64,000 bases of DNA from Methanosarcina baikalica (GCF_031461075.1 NZ_JAVKPK010000008.1:1-64000), one strand, 5' to 3'. Shown: positions 55,151-64,000, counted from the stretch's first letter. Made by a program: numbers and translations. The notes: generated from the letters alone by a model not told the origin.

Positions 55151-56311
55151 ATGAAAATCGCCTTCGTGTACGATGCTGTCTATCCCTGGGTCAAAGGCGG
55201 CGCAGAAATGCGCATTCATGAACTGGGAAAGCGGCTCTCTGCCAGGGGAAACGAAGTGCACATCTTCGGGGTCAAATGGTGGGAAGGAGAAGAAACTATT
55301 GAGTATGAAGGCATGACCTTGCACGGCGTCTGCAAAGCTCGAAATCTGTATGTAAACGGCAGACGCTCAATTTCCGAAGCGGTTATCTTTGCTGCAAAAC
55401 TGTTCCCTGCATTAAGGAAAGAAAAATTTGACCTTATAGATGTAAGTGTATTTCCCTATTTTTCCTGTTTTACCGTAAAAGTGGTTTCAGTCCTGAAAAA
55501 GAACCCTTCAGTGTTTACCTGGCATGAAGTCTGGGACGATTACTGGTACGAATACATAGGAAGAGCAGGCTTTTTCGGAAAATTAGTCGAAAAACTGGTC
55601 TCAAAAATCTCGGACAAAAATATAGCGGTTTCCGACTGGACGAAAAAAAGGCTTGAAATCCTTGGGGTTCCTGAAAAGAATATCACAGTTATCCCTAACG
55701 GGATCGATTTTAATAGGATTTCGGAAATTGAACCAGAAGGAGGCCAGACTTCTGCAGGGCTTGAAAGCAAAATTTATGATATCATTTTTGCAGGACGGCT
55801 TATAAAGGAAAAAAACGTTGACGTTCTGATTAAAGCGGTGGCCCTCTTTAAAGCCAATTTTCCAGAAATAAGGTGCTGCATTGTAGGAGACGGTCCTGAA
55901 AGAGAAGTACTGGTGAGACTCGCAGGTGAACTCGGTGTTCGGGAGAATGTGGATTTTGCAGGTTTTCAGGAATATGAGGCACTGATAGCTAAGATAAAGA
56001 CGTCAAAGGTGCTTGTGTTGCCTTCTTCAAGGGAAGGGTTCGGGATGGTTGTGATCGAGGCGTTTGCGTGCAGAGTGCCAGTAGTGACGGTAAGGGAGAG
56101 GTATAATGCGGCGCAGGGGCTTATTGAAGATTCCTGCGGGATTGTGGTGGAGCTAGGGGAGAAGGAAATTGCGGAAGGAATAGGAAAGATACTTGAAAAT
56201 GGAAATTATTATGAGGAGATGGCTGCTTCTGCGTCTAAAAGAGCTGGAAAATATGAGTGGGATACGATATTTGAACAGCTTCTTTTGCAGTACATGGAAA
56301 TAATAATATAA
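55151..56311 (+). CDS. Family 4 glycosyltransferase 1
   Basis: 386 residues, GT-B fold. The N-terminal domain has YPWVKGGAEMRIHELGKRLSARGNEVHIFG. The C-terminal domain has FAGRLIKEKNVDVLIKAVAL and the retaining-GT motif PSSREGFGMVVIEAFACRVPVV (about 294-315; E-x7-E). Only eight bases after the GT2 gene. Donor and acceptor unknown. Confidence 0.92.
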   Translation: MKIAFVYDAVYPWVKGGAEMRIHELGKRLSARGNEVHIFGVKWWEGEETIEYEGMTLHGVCKARNLYVNGRRSISEAVIFAAKLFPALRKEKFDLIDVSVFPYFSCFTVKVVSVLKKNPSVFTWHEVWDDYWYEYIGRAGFFGKLVEKLVSKISDKNIAVSDWTKKRLEILGVPEKNITVIPNGIDFNRISEIEPEGGQTSAGLESKIYDIIFAGRLIKEKNVDVLIKAVALFKANFPEIRCCIVGDGPEREVLVRLAGELGVRENVDFAGFQEYEALIAKIKTSKVLVLPSSREGFGMVVIEAFACRVPVVTVRERYNAAQGLIEDSCGIVVELGEKEIAEGIGKILENGNYYEEMAASASKRAGKYEWDTIFEQLLLQYMEIII

Positions 56312-56363
56312 TACATTGAAGAAAAAATTAGTTTTGATTTTTGTAGACAGCCGGGACGTACTT

Positions 56364-57476
56364 ATGAAAATTTTACACCTTGCAAAAAAATATTATCCTA
56401 TGATAGGAGGGGACGCTTATACTGTTAATTGTCTGAAAAAACAGCAAATAAGAATTGGGCATACAGTTTATATCTTAACTTCCAATTGTGATGAAATTGC
56501 TCGGGACGAAAAAGTTTTCAAATTCGGCCTGAAAGACAGCTCTTCAAATCTGGACAAAATTACACTTCAAAGGTTGATATCTCTAGCTTTTTTATTTTTC
56601 TGGGGCTTCAGGAAACTTAGAGAACTGAAACCCGACATCATCCATTCCCATTCCGCAGACATGGGTTTTTTTATTTCCTTTGCAGCCAGATTTTACAGGA
56701 TACCGGTTGTCAGCACCTGCCACGGAATCAGTTTTGATGATAAACAATACTTTTTCTTGAAAAGATTGGCTGAAAAATTTTTCCTTAGATATTCTGGTTT
56801 TAAGAAGATCATAGTCGTGGATAAAAATGGACTTAAGATTCTGGAAAAAGCCGGAATAAAAAAAGGAATTTATGTGCCTAACGGGGTGGACATTCATAAA
56901 TTTGAAAGGAAGCAAGAAAAAAAATCAGATGGAATGACAAGATTCCTGTTTGTAGGCAGGCTTGAAAAGCAAAAAGGTTTGGAGTACCTGATACACGCAG
57001 CAAACTTCCTGAAAGAGAAAAATGATTTTGAAATTATCCTCGCAGGTGATGGAGAAGAGGCAGAGAATCTCAAAAAGACTGCAATAGAATTTGAAGTCGA
57101 ATACATAGTCAAATTCACCGGAAAACTCAGCGAACATGCCCTCATTGAGCAGTACATGAGGTGTGATATTTTCGTATTACCTTCTTTATGGGAAGGACTC
57201 CCGCTGACATTGTTGGAAGCTGCAGCTGCCGGATTGCCAATAATAGCTACTGAGGTAGGAGGCATACCTTCCGTTTTTGCTCATGGAGAAAATGCGCTGC
57301 TTGTGAAGGCTCAAAATAGCAGGGAACTGGCAGGGAAAATGCAGAAACTTATGGGTGATAAAGAACTCCAGAAAACACTGAGTACCAGTGCCAGAAAGCT
57401 TGCAGAAAAATATTCATGGGAAAATTCAGCAAAGCAATTAGAAACTGTTTATAAAAAATACATTGAGTGGGATTAA
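56364..57476 (+). CDS. Family 4 glycosyltransferase 2
   Basis: 370 residues from ATG 56364 (MKILHLAKKYYPMIGGDAYT), the typical GT4 start; a TTG at 56316 would add 16 unlikely residues. Motifs are FVGRLEKQKGLEYLIHAANF, ILAGDGEEAENL and PSLWEGLPLTLLEAAAAGLPIIATEVGG. It follows GT4-1 closely. Its stop overlaps the stop of the convergent GT2 gene by four bases, so the two transcripts overlap. Confidence 0.9.
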   Translation: MKILHLAKKYYPMIGGDAYTVNCLKKQQIRIGHTVYILTSNCDEIARDEKVFKFGLKDSSSNLDKITLQRLISLAFLFFWGFRKLRELKPDIIHSHSADMGFFISFAARFYRIPVVSTCHGISFDDKQYFFLKRLAEKFFLRYSGFKKIIVVDKNGLKILEKAGIKKGIYVPNGVDIHKFERKQEKKSDGMTRFLFVGRLEKQKGLEYLIHAANFLKEKNDFEIILAGDGEEAENLKKTAIEFEVEYIVKFTGKLSEHALIEQYMRCDIFVLPSLWEGLPLTLLEAAAAGLPIIATEVGGIPSVFAHGENALLVKAQNSRELAGKMQKLMGDKELQKTLSTSARKLAEKYSWENSAKQLETVYKKYIEWD

Positions 57477-58399
57477 TACCGCCCTGAAGCGGTAAATTTA
57501 CGTTTTAGGGAAAGGGGAAGCAGATCAAAATGCAAGCCCAGCCAGAAACCTATTGCTTCTACGAAATGCCTTACAAAGGCTTCTGGAATCCACTTAACAA
57601 TCTCTTTCGGCTTGTATGCATGACCCAGCATAAACCGCAGATCCAAAAATATGACAACCGCAACAAAGAATGGGATCAAAGGCAAATACACATTATTTCT
57701 GTTTTTGAATATTTTTATATGTGCTGTACCGGCATCAAAGTATTTTTTAAATAAAACTTCCAGAGAGTTGTTGTGTGAATGAATGACAATCGAATCAGGG
57801 TCATAAACAATCTTGTAGCCGGCTTCAAGAACCTCCTTTGACCAGGCCTGATCTTCAGTCTGAACCAGCGTATCATCAAAAGGAAATTTATCCCAGATGT
57901 CTTTTAGGAGGCAAGAGCTTGTATTGGAAAAAAATATGAGTTTTTTGTAGTTTTGATAGTCCCGAACACTCTTTACTTCCTTTGTGGGGCCCCATCCGGT
58001 TAAGATATAGCGAGCCTCAAATGGATCGCAATCCGGTCGGGGAATATTTCGACTGTATACCCCTGCAACACCCTCATCTTTAAAATTTCGGATTAAGTTT
58101 TCAAGCCATTTTTCATTAAGGGGAATGGCATCCTGGGTTAAATAAATGAGATACTTTCCTTTTGCAATTCTGGCCCCTAAATTTCTGGTTTTGCCGTGCC
58201 CGAAGTCTTCTACTTTAATGTTAAAAAGTTTCACAGGGAAAGTACTAACAATTTCCAGCGTCCGGTCTGTTGAAGCTGAATCAATAACTATCACTTCAAA
58301 ATTCGTATAGTTTTGTGCATATACATGTTCCAGGCATTCCCGGAGAGTACTTTCTCCGTTTCGAGTTAAAATGATTAGTGAAGCTTCTGGATCGGACAT
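57473..58399 (-). CDS. Family 2 glycosyltransferase (rhamnosyltransferase-like)
   Basis: 308 residues. LIILTRNGESTLRECLEHVY, FEVIVIDSASTDRTLEIV, GKTRNLGARIAKGKYLIYLTQDAIP (metal-binding region) and VQTEDQAWSKEVLEAGYKIVYDPDSIVIHSHNNS are typical of GT2 enzymes that build rhamnose-containing glycans. A C-terminal hydrophobic segment (VYLPLIPFFVAVVIFLDL) may sit on the membrane. Its opposite orientation inside the locus suggests separate control. The neighbouring rml genes support rhamnose as donor; that is inference. Confidence 0.87.
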   Translation of the reverse strand: MSDPEASLIILTRNGESTLRECLEHVYAQNYTNFEVIVIDSASTDRTLEIVSTFPVKLFNIKVEDFGHGKTRNLGARIAKGKYLIYLTQDAIPLNEKWLENLIRNFKDEGVAGVYSRNIPRPDCDPFEARYILTGWGPTKEVKSVRDYQNYKKLIFFSNTSSCLLKDIWDKFPFDDTLVQTEDQAWSKEVLEAGYKIVYDPDSIVIHSHNNSLEVLFKKYFDAGTAHIKIFKNRNNVYLPLIPFFVAVVIFLDLRFMLGHAYKPKEIVKWIPEAFVRHFVEAIGFWLGLHFDLLPLSLKRKFTASGRY

Positions 58400-58423
58400 T
58401 TTAAAAGTACCTATATATATTTT

Positions 58424-58510
58424 AAGAATACATATCTGACATTTTTAAGAATACATATCTGATATTTTTAAGAATACTTATCTGATATTTTTAAGAATAC
58501 ATATCTAAGA
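58424..58510. repeat. Tandem repeat of about 27 bp, four units
   Basis: Four near-identical units of the form gaatacatatctgacattttta lie just upstream of the minus-strand GT2 start (58399). They may affect its promoter. The region 58400-58796 otherwise holds no gene. Confidence 0.8.
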
Positions 58511-58796
58511 TTATAAGAGTACCTGATGCTGTTCACAGTATATAAGTGTAGATATATCGAACAATATAATCCTCTAAAAGGTAATTAAACCTATAAAAGG
58601 TAATTTATAATACTATTAGCCCCTTGCTTTTACCGTAGAAGATAAATATATCAAAATGTGTAGAAGATTAAATTATTATAGATATATAGTCTGAAACAGA
58701 TGAAGCGGTATTGGGATCTTTTGAAGCCTTCTCAGGCAGTAGTAAAAGGCTCTCCATGATCGAATCTAATTATCCTTCATTAAACAAGTGATAAAA

Positions 58797-59270
58797 ATGA
58801 AAAATATCGAAGGAGTAAAGCTGAAAAACCTAAAGGTCATCCCGGATGAAAGAGGATGGCTTATGGAAATATTGCGCTGCGATGAAGAAATCTTCGACAA
58901 ATTTGGGCAGGTTTACATAACCACTGCGTATCCGGGAGTCGTCAAAGGCTGGCATTATCATAAGATTCAGACTGACAATTTTACATGTATCCGTGGTATG
59001 ATGAAGGTCGTACTCTACGATTCAAGAGAAGATTCTCCTACATATGGAAATATTATGGAACTTTTTGTAGGGGAGAAGAATCCTTTACTTGTCAGTGTAC
59101 CTCCATTTGTGTACCACGGCTTTAAGGGGATTGGAACCGAAACAGCATATTTCCTGAGTGTTCCAACCGAACCTTATAACTATTCCGAGCCTGATGAATA
59201 CAGGCTTCCTCCTGATACTGACCAGATTCCTTATGATTGGGGACTTACCCCCGGCTTGAAACACGGATGA
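58797..59270 (+). CDS. rmlC: dTDP-4-dehydrorhamnose 3,5-epimerase
   Basis: 157 residues from ATG 58797; a GTG at 58788 is in frame, but GTGAT there serves better as the ribosome site. Cupin fold: DERGWLMEILR, YPGVVKGWHYHKIQTDNFTCI with the catalytic-type His, and VPPFVYHGFKG. Third step of dTDP-L-rhamnose synthesis. First of the rmlC-B-D-A operon. Confidence 0.92.
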   Translation: MKNIEGVKLKNLKVIPDERGWLMEILRCDEEIFDKFGQVYITTAYPGVVKGWHYHKIQTDNFTCIRGMMKVVLYDSREDSPTYGNIMELFVGEKNPLLVSVPPFVYHGFKGIGTETAYFLSVPTEPYNYSEPDEYRLPPDTDQIPYDWGLTPGLKHG

Positions 59271-59289
59271 AAAGAAAGGACGTGAGATC

Positions 59290-60246
59290 TTGAAACTCCT
59301 AGTTACGGGTGGCTGTGGCTTTATCGGAAGCAATTTTATCCTTCATATAATGAAAAAATATCCAGATTATAAAATAGTTAACCTGGATAAACTCACTTAT
59401 GCAGGAAATCCGGACAACCTCAAAGAGATTGAAAACAACCCAAACTATTCTTTTGTAAAGGGGGATATTTGCGACCCCTCTTTAGTACATAAAGTTATGA
59501 ACAATGTGGATCATGTAGTTCATTTTGCAGCGGAAAGCCACGTAGATCGTTCAATTGAAGACGGATCTGTTTTTGTAAAAACCAATGTTCTGGGTACTCA
59601 TACACTTCTTCAAAGTGCACTGGAATGCAAAATCAAAAGGTTCATTCATATTTCTACCGATGAAGTGTACGGAAGCATAGAATCGGGCTCATTCAAAGAG
59701 ACAGATATTCTAACCCCTTCAAGCCCCTATTCTTCAAGCAAGGCCGGGTCTGACCTGCTCGCCCAATCATATTACATAACCTACGGACTCCCTGTTATTA
59801 TCACAAGATGCACCAACAACTTCGGTCCCTATCAATACCCCGAAAAACTTATACCTCTTTTTACCACAAACCTCCTTGAGAACAGGAAGGTTCCTATCTA
59901 CGGCACCGGTACGAACATACGCGATTGGATCTACGTACTCGACCACTGCAAAGCCGTAGATTTCATCCTCCACTCCGGCATTGACGGCGAGATTTATAAT
60001 GTGGGCGGAGGGAATGAAAAAACCAATATTGAAATTACACGTAAAATCCTCGAATTACTTGGAAAAGACGAGTCTATGATAGAGTACGTAAAAGACCGCC
60101 AAGGCCACGATTTCAGGTATTCTCTGGACTGCTCCAAATTAAAGGAATTCGGCTGGGAGCCGGAATATTCATTCGAGGAAGCTCTTGAGGAAACCGTAAA
60201 ATGGTATATTGAGAACAAACGGTGGTGGGAGAAATTAAAACACTGA
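59290..60246 (+). CDS. rmlB: dTDP-glucose 4,6-dehydratase
   Basis: 318 residues starting at TTG 59290, which gives MKLLVTGGCGFIGSNF with the NAD-binding GxxGxxG motif; GTGAG and GGA lie just upstream. The active site has STDEVYG and YSSSKAGSDLL (Tyr-x3-Lys). TRCTNNFGPYQYPEKLIPLF and NIRDWIYVLDHC are family blocks. Makes dTDP-4-keto-6-deoxyglucose. Its last 25 bases overlap rmlD. Confidence 0.95.
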   Translation: MKLLVTGGCGFIGSNFILHIMKKYPDYKIVNLDKLTYAGNPDNLKEIENNPNYSFVKGDICDPSLVHKVMNNVDHVVHFAAESHVDRSIEDGSVFVKTNVLGTHTLLQSALECKIKRFIHISTDEVYGSIESGSFKETDILTPSSPYSSSKAGSDLLAQSYYITYGLPVIITRCTNNFGPYQYPEKLIPLFTTNLLENRKVPIYGTGTNIRDWIYVLDHCKAVDFILHSGIDGEIYNVGGGNEKTNIEITRKILELLGKDESMIEYVKDRQGHDFRYSLDCSKLKEFGWEPEYSFEEALEETVKWYIENKRWWEKLKH

Positions 60247-61031
60247 TCCTTGGGGCAGGGGGAATGCTGGGAAAGGAACTTTGTAAGGTCTTTCCCGATG
60301 CTATAAAATTTACACGCTCAGAGCTTGACATCACCGATGAAGCGGAGGTTCGCTTAACAATCGAAAAAATAAAGCCAGATGTTGTGATTAACGCTGCAGC
60401 GTATACCAATGTGGACGGATGTGAAGACAATAAGGAACTTGCATTTAAGATCAACGGCAGAGCTCTTGAATACATTTCAAGGGGCTGTTCAAATGCAGGA
60501 GCAACCCTTGTGCATTACAGTACTGATTATGTTTTCGATGGCTCAAGAAAAGAATATTTTGAATCCGACGAAACGAATCCTATGAATGTCTATGGCCAGT
60601 CGAAGCTTCTGGGAGAAAAAAATATAATTGAGAACATGAAAGATTACCGGATAATAAGGACTTCCTGGCTCTTTGGCCTGCAAGGCAAAAACTTTGTTGA
60701 AACAATGCTCAGGTTGTCTGAAGAGATGGATACTGTAAGAGTAGTAAATGACCAGTTCGGAAAGCCAACTTATGCTGCAGACCTTGCCCTTAAAACCGAT
60801 GAAATCATCAAACTCCCACCCGGAATTTACCATATCACAAACGAAGGTACATGTTCCTGGTATGAATTTGCAGAGGCAATAATAGGAAATGTTGCCCCCT
60901 GTTCAACGGATGAATTCCCAAGAAAGGCAAAACGCCCTAAATATTCGGTTCTTGTTAACACCAAAACAGAACCCATGAGGCACTGGAAAGAAGCCCTTAA
61001 AGCATATCTGAAGGAGAGATCAACAACATGA
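60222..61031 (+). CDS. rmlD: dTDP-4-dehydrorhamnose reductase
   Basis: 269 residues from GTG 60222. ILGAGGMLGKEL is the NAD(P) motif; INAAAYTNVDGCEDN, STDYVFDG and NVYGQSKLLGE (Tyr-x3-Lys) follow. RTSWLFG and GIYHITNEGTCSWYEFA are also typical. Last step to dTDP-L-rhamnose. The end overlaps rmlA by ATGA. Confidence 0.93.
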   Translation: MVGEIKTLILGAGGMLGKELCKVFPDAIKFTRSELDITDEAEVRLTIEKIKPDVVINAAAYTNVDGCEDNKELAFKINGRALEYISRGCSNAGATLVHYSTDYVFDGSRKEYFESDETNPMNVYGQSKLLGEKNIIENMKDYRIIRTSWLFGLQGKNFVETMLRLSEEMDTVRVVNDQFGKPTYAADLALKTDEIIKLPPGIYHITNEGTCSWYEFAEAIIGNVAPCSTDEFPRKAKRPKYSVLVNTKTEPMRHWKEALKAYLKERSTT

Positions 61032-61747
61032 AAGGAGTTATTCTAGCAGGTGGGACAGGCAGTCGGCTCTACCCCCTGACCAAAGTGACGAACAAGCATC
61101 TTTTACCCGTCTATGACAAGCCAATGATTTATTACCCATTGAAGACCCTCATCAGTGCCGGAATCAAAGATATAATGATCGTTTCAGGTAGGGGTCATGC
61201 CGGGCATTTCCTTGAACTTTTGGGGTCGGGCTCGAAATTTGGGGTTCACTTTACCTTCGAAATCCAGGAAGAAGCCGGAGGGATCGCTCAGGCCCTTTCC
61301 TTTGCAGAAGATTTTGTAGATGGGGACAATGTAACAGTTATCCTGGGAGATAATATTTTTCAGGATAATATCAAAGAAGATGTCTCGGCTTTCTCGAGTG
61401 GCGCAAAGATTCTCCTAAAAGAGGTCACCGACGCCCACAGGTTTGGGGTTGCAGAGCTGGACGGAAACAGGGTAATTGGTATCGAAGAAAAACCTAAAAA
61501 CCCGAAGAGCAATTTTGCAGTTACAGGATTATATATATACGATTGTGAAGTTTTCAATGCCATAAAGACCCTCAGGCCTTCGGGAAGAGGTGAACTTGAG
61601 ATTACGGATGTGAACAATTATTATATAAATAAGGACACGATGGGATACAGAATTCTTGATGGATTCTGGAGCGATGCCGGTACTTTTGAGTCCCTATTCC
61701 GGGCAAGTGAACTGGTTAGAAACCTGCATACAATCACGGAAAAATGA
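61028..61747 (+). CDS. rmlA: Glucose-1-phosphate thymidylyltransferase, short form
   Basis: 239 residues, about 50 fewer than the usual bacterial RmlA: the C-terminal allosteric/oligomer region is reduced, as in other short archaeal forms. The catalytic motif is GGTGSRLYPLTKVTNKHLLPVYDKPM; ILGDNIF provides the metal Asp; FAVTGLYIYD and GRGELEITDVN follow. First step of the pathway. GGAG ribosome site; the stop overlaps the exporter gene by ATGA. Confidence 0.93.
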   Translation: MKGVILAGGTGSRLYPLTKVTNKHLLPVYDKPMIYYPLKTLISAGIKDIMIVSGRGHAGHFLELLGSGSKFGVHFTFEIQEEAGGIAQALSFAEDFVDGDNVTVILGDNIFQDNIKEDVSAFSSGAKILLKEVTDAHRFGVAELDGNRVIGIEEKPKNPKSNFAVTGLYIYDCEVFNAIKTLRPSGRGELEITDVNNYYINKDTMGYRILDGFWSDAGTFESLFRASELVRNLHTITEK

Positions 61748-62511
61748 GTATGTACCTATTTGAATATAGTGAATTAATCAAGAATCTAGTGATAAGCGAT
61801 CTTAAAGTTAAGTACCAGAGTTCTGCTCTCGGTTTTGCCTGGTCGATGTTAAACCCATTGCTTATGATGCTGGTTTTATACCTGGTATTTAGCAATCTTT
61901 TCAAGATTGAACAGGAACACTTCGATCTTTACCTTTTAATTGGGATCATAGCCTGGCGTTTTCTGGCAAATGGAACTATGACCGCTATGACCTCGATCGT
62001 CGGGAAACCTAGCCTTGTAACTAAAATCTACATTCCACGCGAAGTTCTCACTTTCAGCATGGCAATGTCGGCTTTTATAAGTTCGATTCTGGAATTCGCA
62101 GTATTGATTCCATTATTGTTAATATTGGGAGCTTCACTTTCACTTGCAATCCTGTTGTTCCCTTTAATTCATGTATTATATTTCTTAATAGTATATGGAA
62201 TCAGTCTTGCGCTTTCATCTCTGTATGTATATTTTCGGGACTTGAACCAGATATGGGACATAGTCCTCCAGGTAGGTTTTTATGCTGCTCCTGTTATATA
62301 CCCTCTATCTACTGTACCTGAAAAATATATGTTTTATTACATGCTGAGTCCGATTACTCGATTAATGATGATGTATAGGGACGTATTGTTGTACGGTACT
62401 GTTCCAAATATATCTGATTTCATATTTGTTGCCGGATTCGGGTTGATCTGTTTAGCATTTGGATCCATGATGTTCAGGAAATTATCCCCCAGATTCGCAG
62501 AGGAGGTGTAA
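61744..62511 (+). CDS. ABC-2 polysaccharide exporter permease (Wzm-like)
   Basis: 255 residues with six predicted membrane helices. It opens YSELIKNLVISDLKVKYQSSALGFAWSMLNPLLMMLVLYLVF, the Wzm/TagG signature. YFRDLNQIWDIVLQVGFYAAPVIYP is the conserved late loop. Exports lipid-linked glycan with the ATPase encoded three bases downstream. Overlaps rmlA by four bases. Confidence 0.93.
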   Translation: MSMYLFEYSELIKNLVISDLKVKYQSSALGFAWSMLNPLLMMLVLYLVFSNLFKIEQEHFDLYLLIGIIAWRFLANGTMTAMTSIVGKPSLVTKIYIPREVLTFSMAMSAFISSILEFAVLIPLLLILGASLSLAILLFPLIHVLYFLIVYGISLALSSLYVYFRDLNQIWDIVLQVGFYAAPVIYPLSTVPEKYMFYYMLSPITRLMMMYRDVLLYGTVPNISDFIFVAGFGLICLAFGSMMFRKLSPRFAEEV

Positions 62512-62514
62512 AGC

Positions 62515-63789
62515 ATGTTCAAAACCGACAACAATGGCAGATCTGAATCTGAAAAGCCATGTGCAATAGAAGTTAATGGTGTGTCCAAATGCTTCAGAAT
62601 TCCTCACGAAAAAAGAGTTACAGTATATGATAACATAATCGGAAAAATCACAGGCAAATCATACACTTACGAAGTTTTCGAAGCTTTAAATGATGTCACT
62701 TTTAGCGTAAAAGAAGGGGAAACCTTCGGAATTATCGGGGAAAATGGATCCGGAAAAAGTACGATTCTTAAAATTATTTCAAAAGTCTTTGTGGCAGATA
62801 CAGGTTCTGTTAAGGTAAAAGGAAAAATAGCACCTTTTCTGGAATTGGGTGTTGGGTTTCAACCAGAACTCACAGCCGTTGAAAATGTATATCTTTACGG
62901 CGCAATAATGGGCATGAACCGCGCAGAAATGGATGCTAAACTTGATTCAATTTTTGAATTTGCAGAATTGGATAGATTCAGGGATACAAAATTAAAAAAT
63001 TATTCTTCGGGAATGTATGCGAGATTGGCTTTTGCAACAGCAATATCTGTTGATCCAGATGTTCTTTTGCTTGATGAAGTTCTAGCAGTTGGAGATCAAG
63101 CTTTTCAAGCGAAATGCCGCTACAAGATAAATGAGTACAAACGAAATGGAAAAACGATTGTCTTTGTATCCCATTCGATAGAAGCGGTCAAAGAAATATG
63201 TGATAATTGTTTGATGCTCAGCAATGGAAATGTGGTATCAATCGGACCCACCGAAAATGTCATAAGTGACTATCTGAATGCTGTAAATAAAAAAGAAGTC
63301 GAGAGGCTATTGAACCAGTACGAAAACACGAAAGATGCTATTGAAAAAGATAATGTGGACCCTTCAATTAACTGGGGTTCAAAGGAAGCAAAGATTGTAG
63401 ATATTAAGTTTTTTAACAACCATAGTGAATCTTATATCTTTCAAACCGGACAGAAATTTATTGCAAGGATTAAGTATAAAACCAATCAACGAATTGAGAA
63501 ACCGGTTTTTGGAGTCGCCATATATAAAGACAACGTTCACATTACAGGCCCGAATACCAAACTTTGTAAAATGGATATTGATTTTATAGACGGTGAAGGT
63601 GAAATTGATTTTATAGTTGACAAATTACCTTTATTAGACGGGCCCTATAAATTCTCTGCAGCTATATATGACGATTCATGCCAGCACCCGTATGACCATC
63701 AGCATTGTGCACATGGATTCGAAATAAAAAATCTATCCGCTAAAAACTATGGGTTATTCGATATACAGGGGCAGTGGCTTTCAAAATGA
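62515..63789 (+). CDS. ABC-2 polysaccharide exporter ATPase (Wzt-like) with glycan-binding tail
   Basis: 424 residues. Walker A is GENGSGKST, the signature is LKNYSSGMYARLAFA, Walker B is VLLLDEVLAVGD and the H-loop is VFVSHS. After about 245, a C-terminal beta-rich domain (KIVDIKFFNNHSESYIFQTG onward) resembles the Wzt domain that binds the modified end of the O-antigen. This fits the methyltransferase gene directly downstream, whose product could cap the chain. Overlaps it by ATGA. Confidence 0.92.
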   Translation: MFKTDNNGRSESEKPCAIEVNGVSKCFRIPHEKRVTVYDNIIGKITGKSYTYEVFEALNDVTFSVKEGETFGIIGENGSGKSTILKIISKVFVADTGSVKVKGKIAPFLELGVGFQPELTAVENVYLYGAIMGMNRAEMDAKLDSIFEFAELDRFRDTKLKNYSSGMYARLAFATAISVDPDVLLLDEVLAVGDQAFQAKCRYKINEYKRNGKTIVFVSHSIEAVKEICDNCLMLSNGNVVSIGPTENVISDYLNAVNKKEVERLLNQYENTKDAIEKDNVDPSINWGSKEAKIVDIKFFNNHSESYIFQTGQKFIARIKYKTNQRIEKPVFGVAIYKDNVHITGPNTKLCKMDIDFIDGEGEIDFIVDKLPLLDGPYKFSAAIYDDSCQHPYDHQHCAHGFEIKNLSAKNYGLFDIQGQWLSK

Positions 63790-64000
63790 ATTCTGACTTT
63801 GACTTGATGGACCTTCCGTTTGATCAATATACAAGAAACTACATTATAAAAAAAATAATAGACTCCATCCGAGATAATTGTAATAACTCCTTTAAGATAC
63901 TGGATGCTGGTGGTAGGAATGGAAATTTATCTTCTTTTTTACATGACGATGAAATACACATAATTGACATAAGACCAGGTACTGAAAGCAACTACGTAAT
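63786..64000 (+). CDS. SAM-dependent methyltransferase, 5' part only
   Basis: 71 residues before the window ends. ILDAGGRNGNLSSFL is motif I of class I methyltransferases, followed by an acidic strand (IHIIDIRPG). It starts in a four-base overlap with the Wzt-like gene. Probably modifies the exported glycan, possibly at its end; the rest lies outside the window. Confidence 0.75.
   Translation, partial: MNSDFDLMDLPFDQYTRNYIIKKIIDSIRDNCNNSFKILDAGGRNGNLSSFLHDDEIHIIDIRPGTESNYV

Noticed and set aside
58424..58510. CRISPR-like array
   Set aside because: The units are directly adjacent with no unique spacers and no cas genes nearby; it is a simple tandem repeat.

Overview
The window looks like chromosomal DNA of a methanogenic archaeon, most probably a Methanosarcina species. 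It carries a cytoplasmic-type heterodisulfide reductase operon (hdrA-hdrC-hdrB), a class I HMG-CoA reductase for archaeal lipids, archaeal valyl-tRNA synthetase, TATA-box promoters at the distance expected for archaea, GGAGG/GGTGAT ribosome sites, PKD and NosD-type surface proteins, and long AT-rich intergenic regions holding short transposon-derived repeats. The genus call is inference from gene content; no database was searched.

Layout. 1-600: a decayed HAD hydrolase. 0.9-9.7 kb: valS, a DsrE-like protein, hmgA and a two-gene 2-oxoacid:ferredoxin oxidoreductase. 9.8-11.4 kb: a small helical protein and an aconitase-family large subunit (hacA/leuC). 11.5-16.1 kb: a probable defence cassette, made of a 54-residue ORF translationally coupled to a 1266-residue SIR2-domain protein whose last codons were rewritten by a short inverted-repeat element. 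16.2-21.3 kb: a YdjM-like membrane protein and hdrACB. 21.8-23.3 kb: two paralogous winged-helix regulators, divergent from hdr. 24.0-24.6 kb: two identical tRNA-Ile(GAT) genes and tRNA-Ala(GGC). 24.8-29.2 kb: a hypothetical protein, an HdeD-family pseudogene, an SdpI-like protein, three tandem FKBP prolyl isomerases and an OB-fold protein. 29.2-32.6 kb: sugar-nucleotide and polyprenol-linked functions. 32.8-40.3 kb: a MoxR-DUF58-VWA-VWA (Bat-like) cluster. 40.5-50 kb: pheA, a DUF4139 protein, a PKD surface protein with a sorting-signal-like C-terminus, a nucleotidyltransferase, an M20 amidohydrolase, a GNAT acetyltransferase and an AT-rich NosD-like protein, with two families of miniature elements between them. 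50.2-53.7 kb: a GH15 glucoamylase-like enzyme, a 51-residue zinc-ribbon protein and WrbA. 54-64 kb: a surface polysaccharide locus with four glycosyltransferases, rmlC-rmlB-rmlD-rmlA for dTDP-L-rhamnose, a Wzm/Wzt-type ABC exporter and the start of a methyltransferase gene.

How the genes work together. The last 10 kb reads as one glycan pathway: Rml enzymes make dTDP-rhamnose, the glycosyltransferases assemble the glycan, and the ABC-2 pair exports it. The hdr operon and the oxidoreductase belong to core methanogen energy and carbon metabolism. The MoxR/DUF58/VWA cluster probably assembles or remodels envelope complexes.

The most interesting signals are: (i) the small-ORF/SIR2 pair as a candidate two-gene defence module; (ii) a 252-bp element with 19-bp terminal repeats and a CTAAAT target duplication that swaps the last residues of the SIR2 protein; (iii) two genes whose only sensible start is ATT behind a strong Shine-Dalgarno, with a third apparently starting at CTG; (iv) an HdrA whose fused MvhD-like domain has lost the usual cysteines; and (v) two more families of ~130-bp non-coding elements, one with TNA target duplications.
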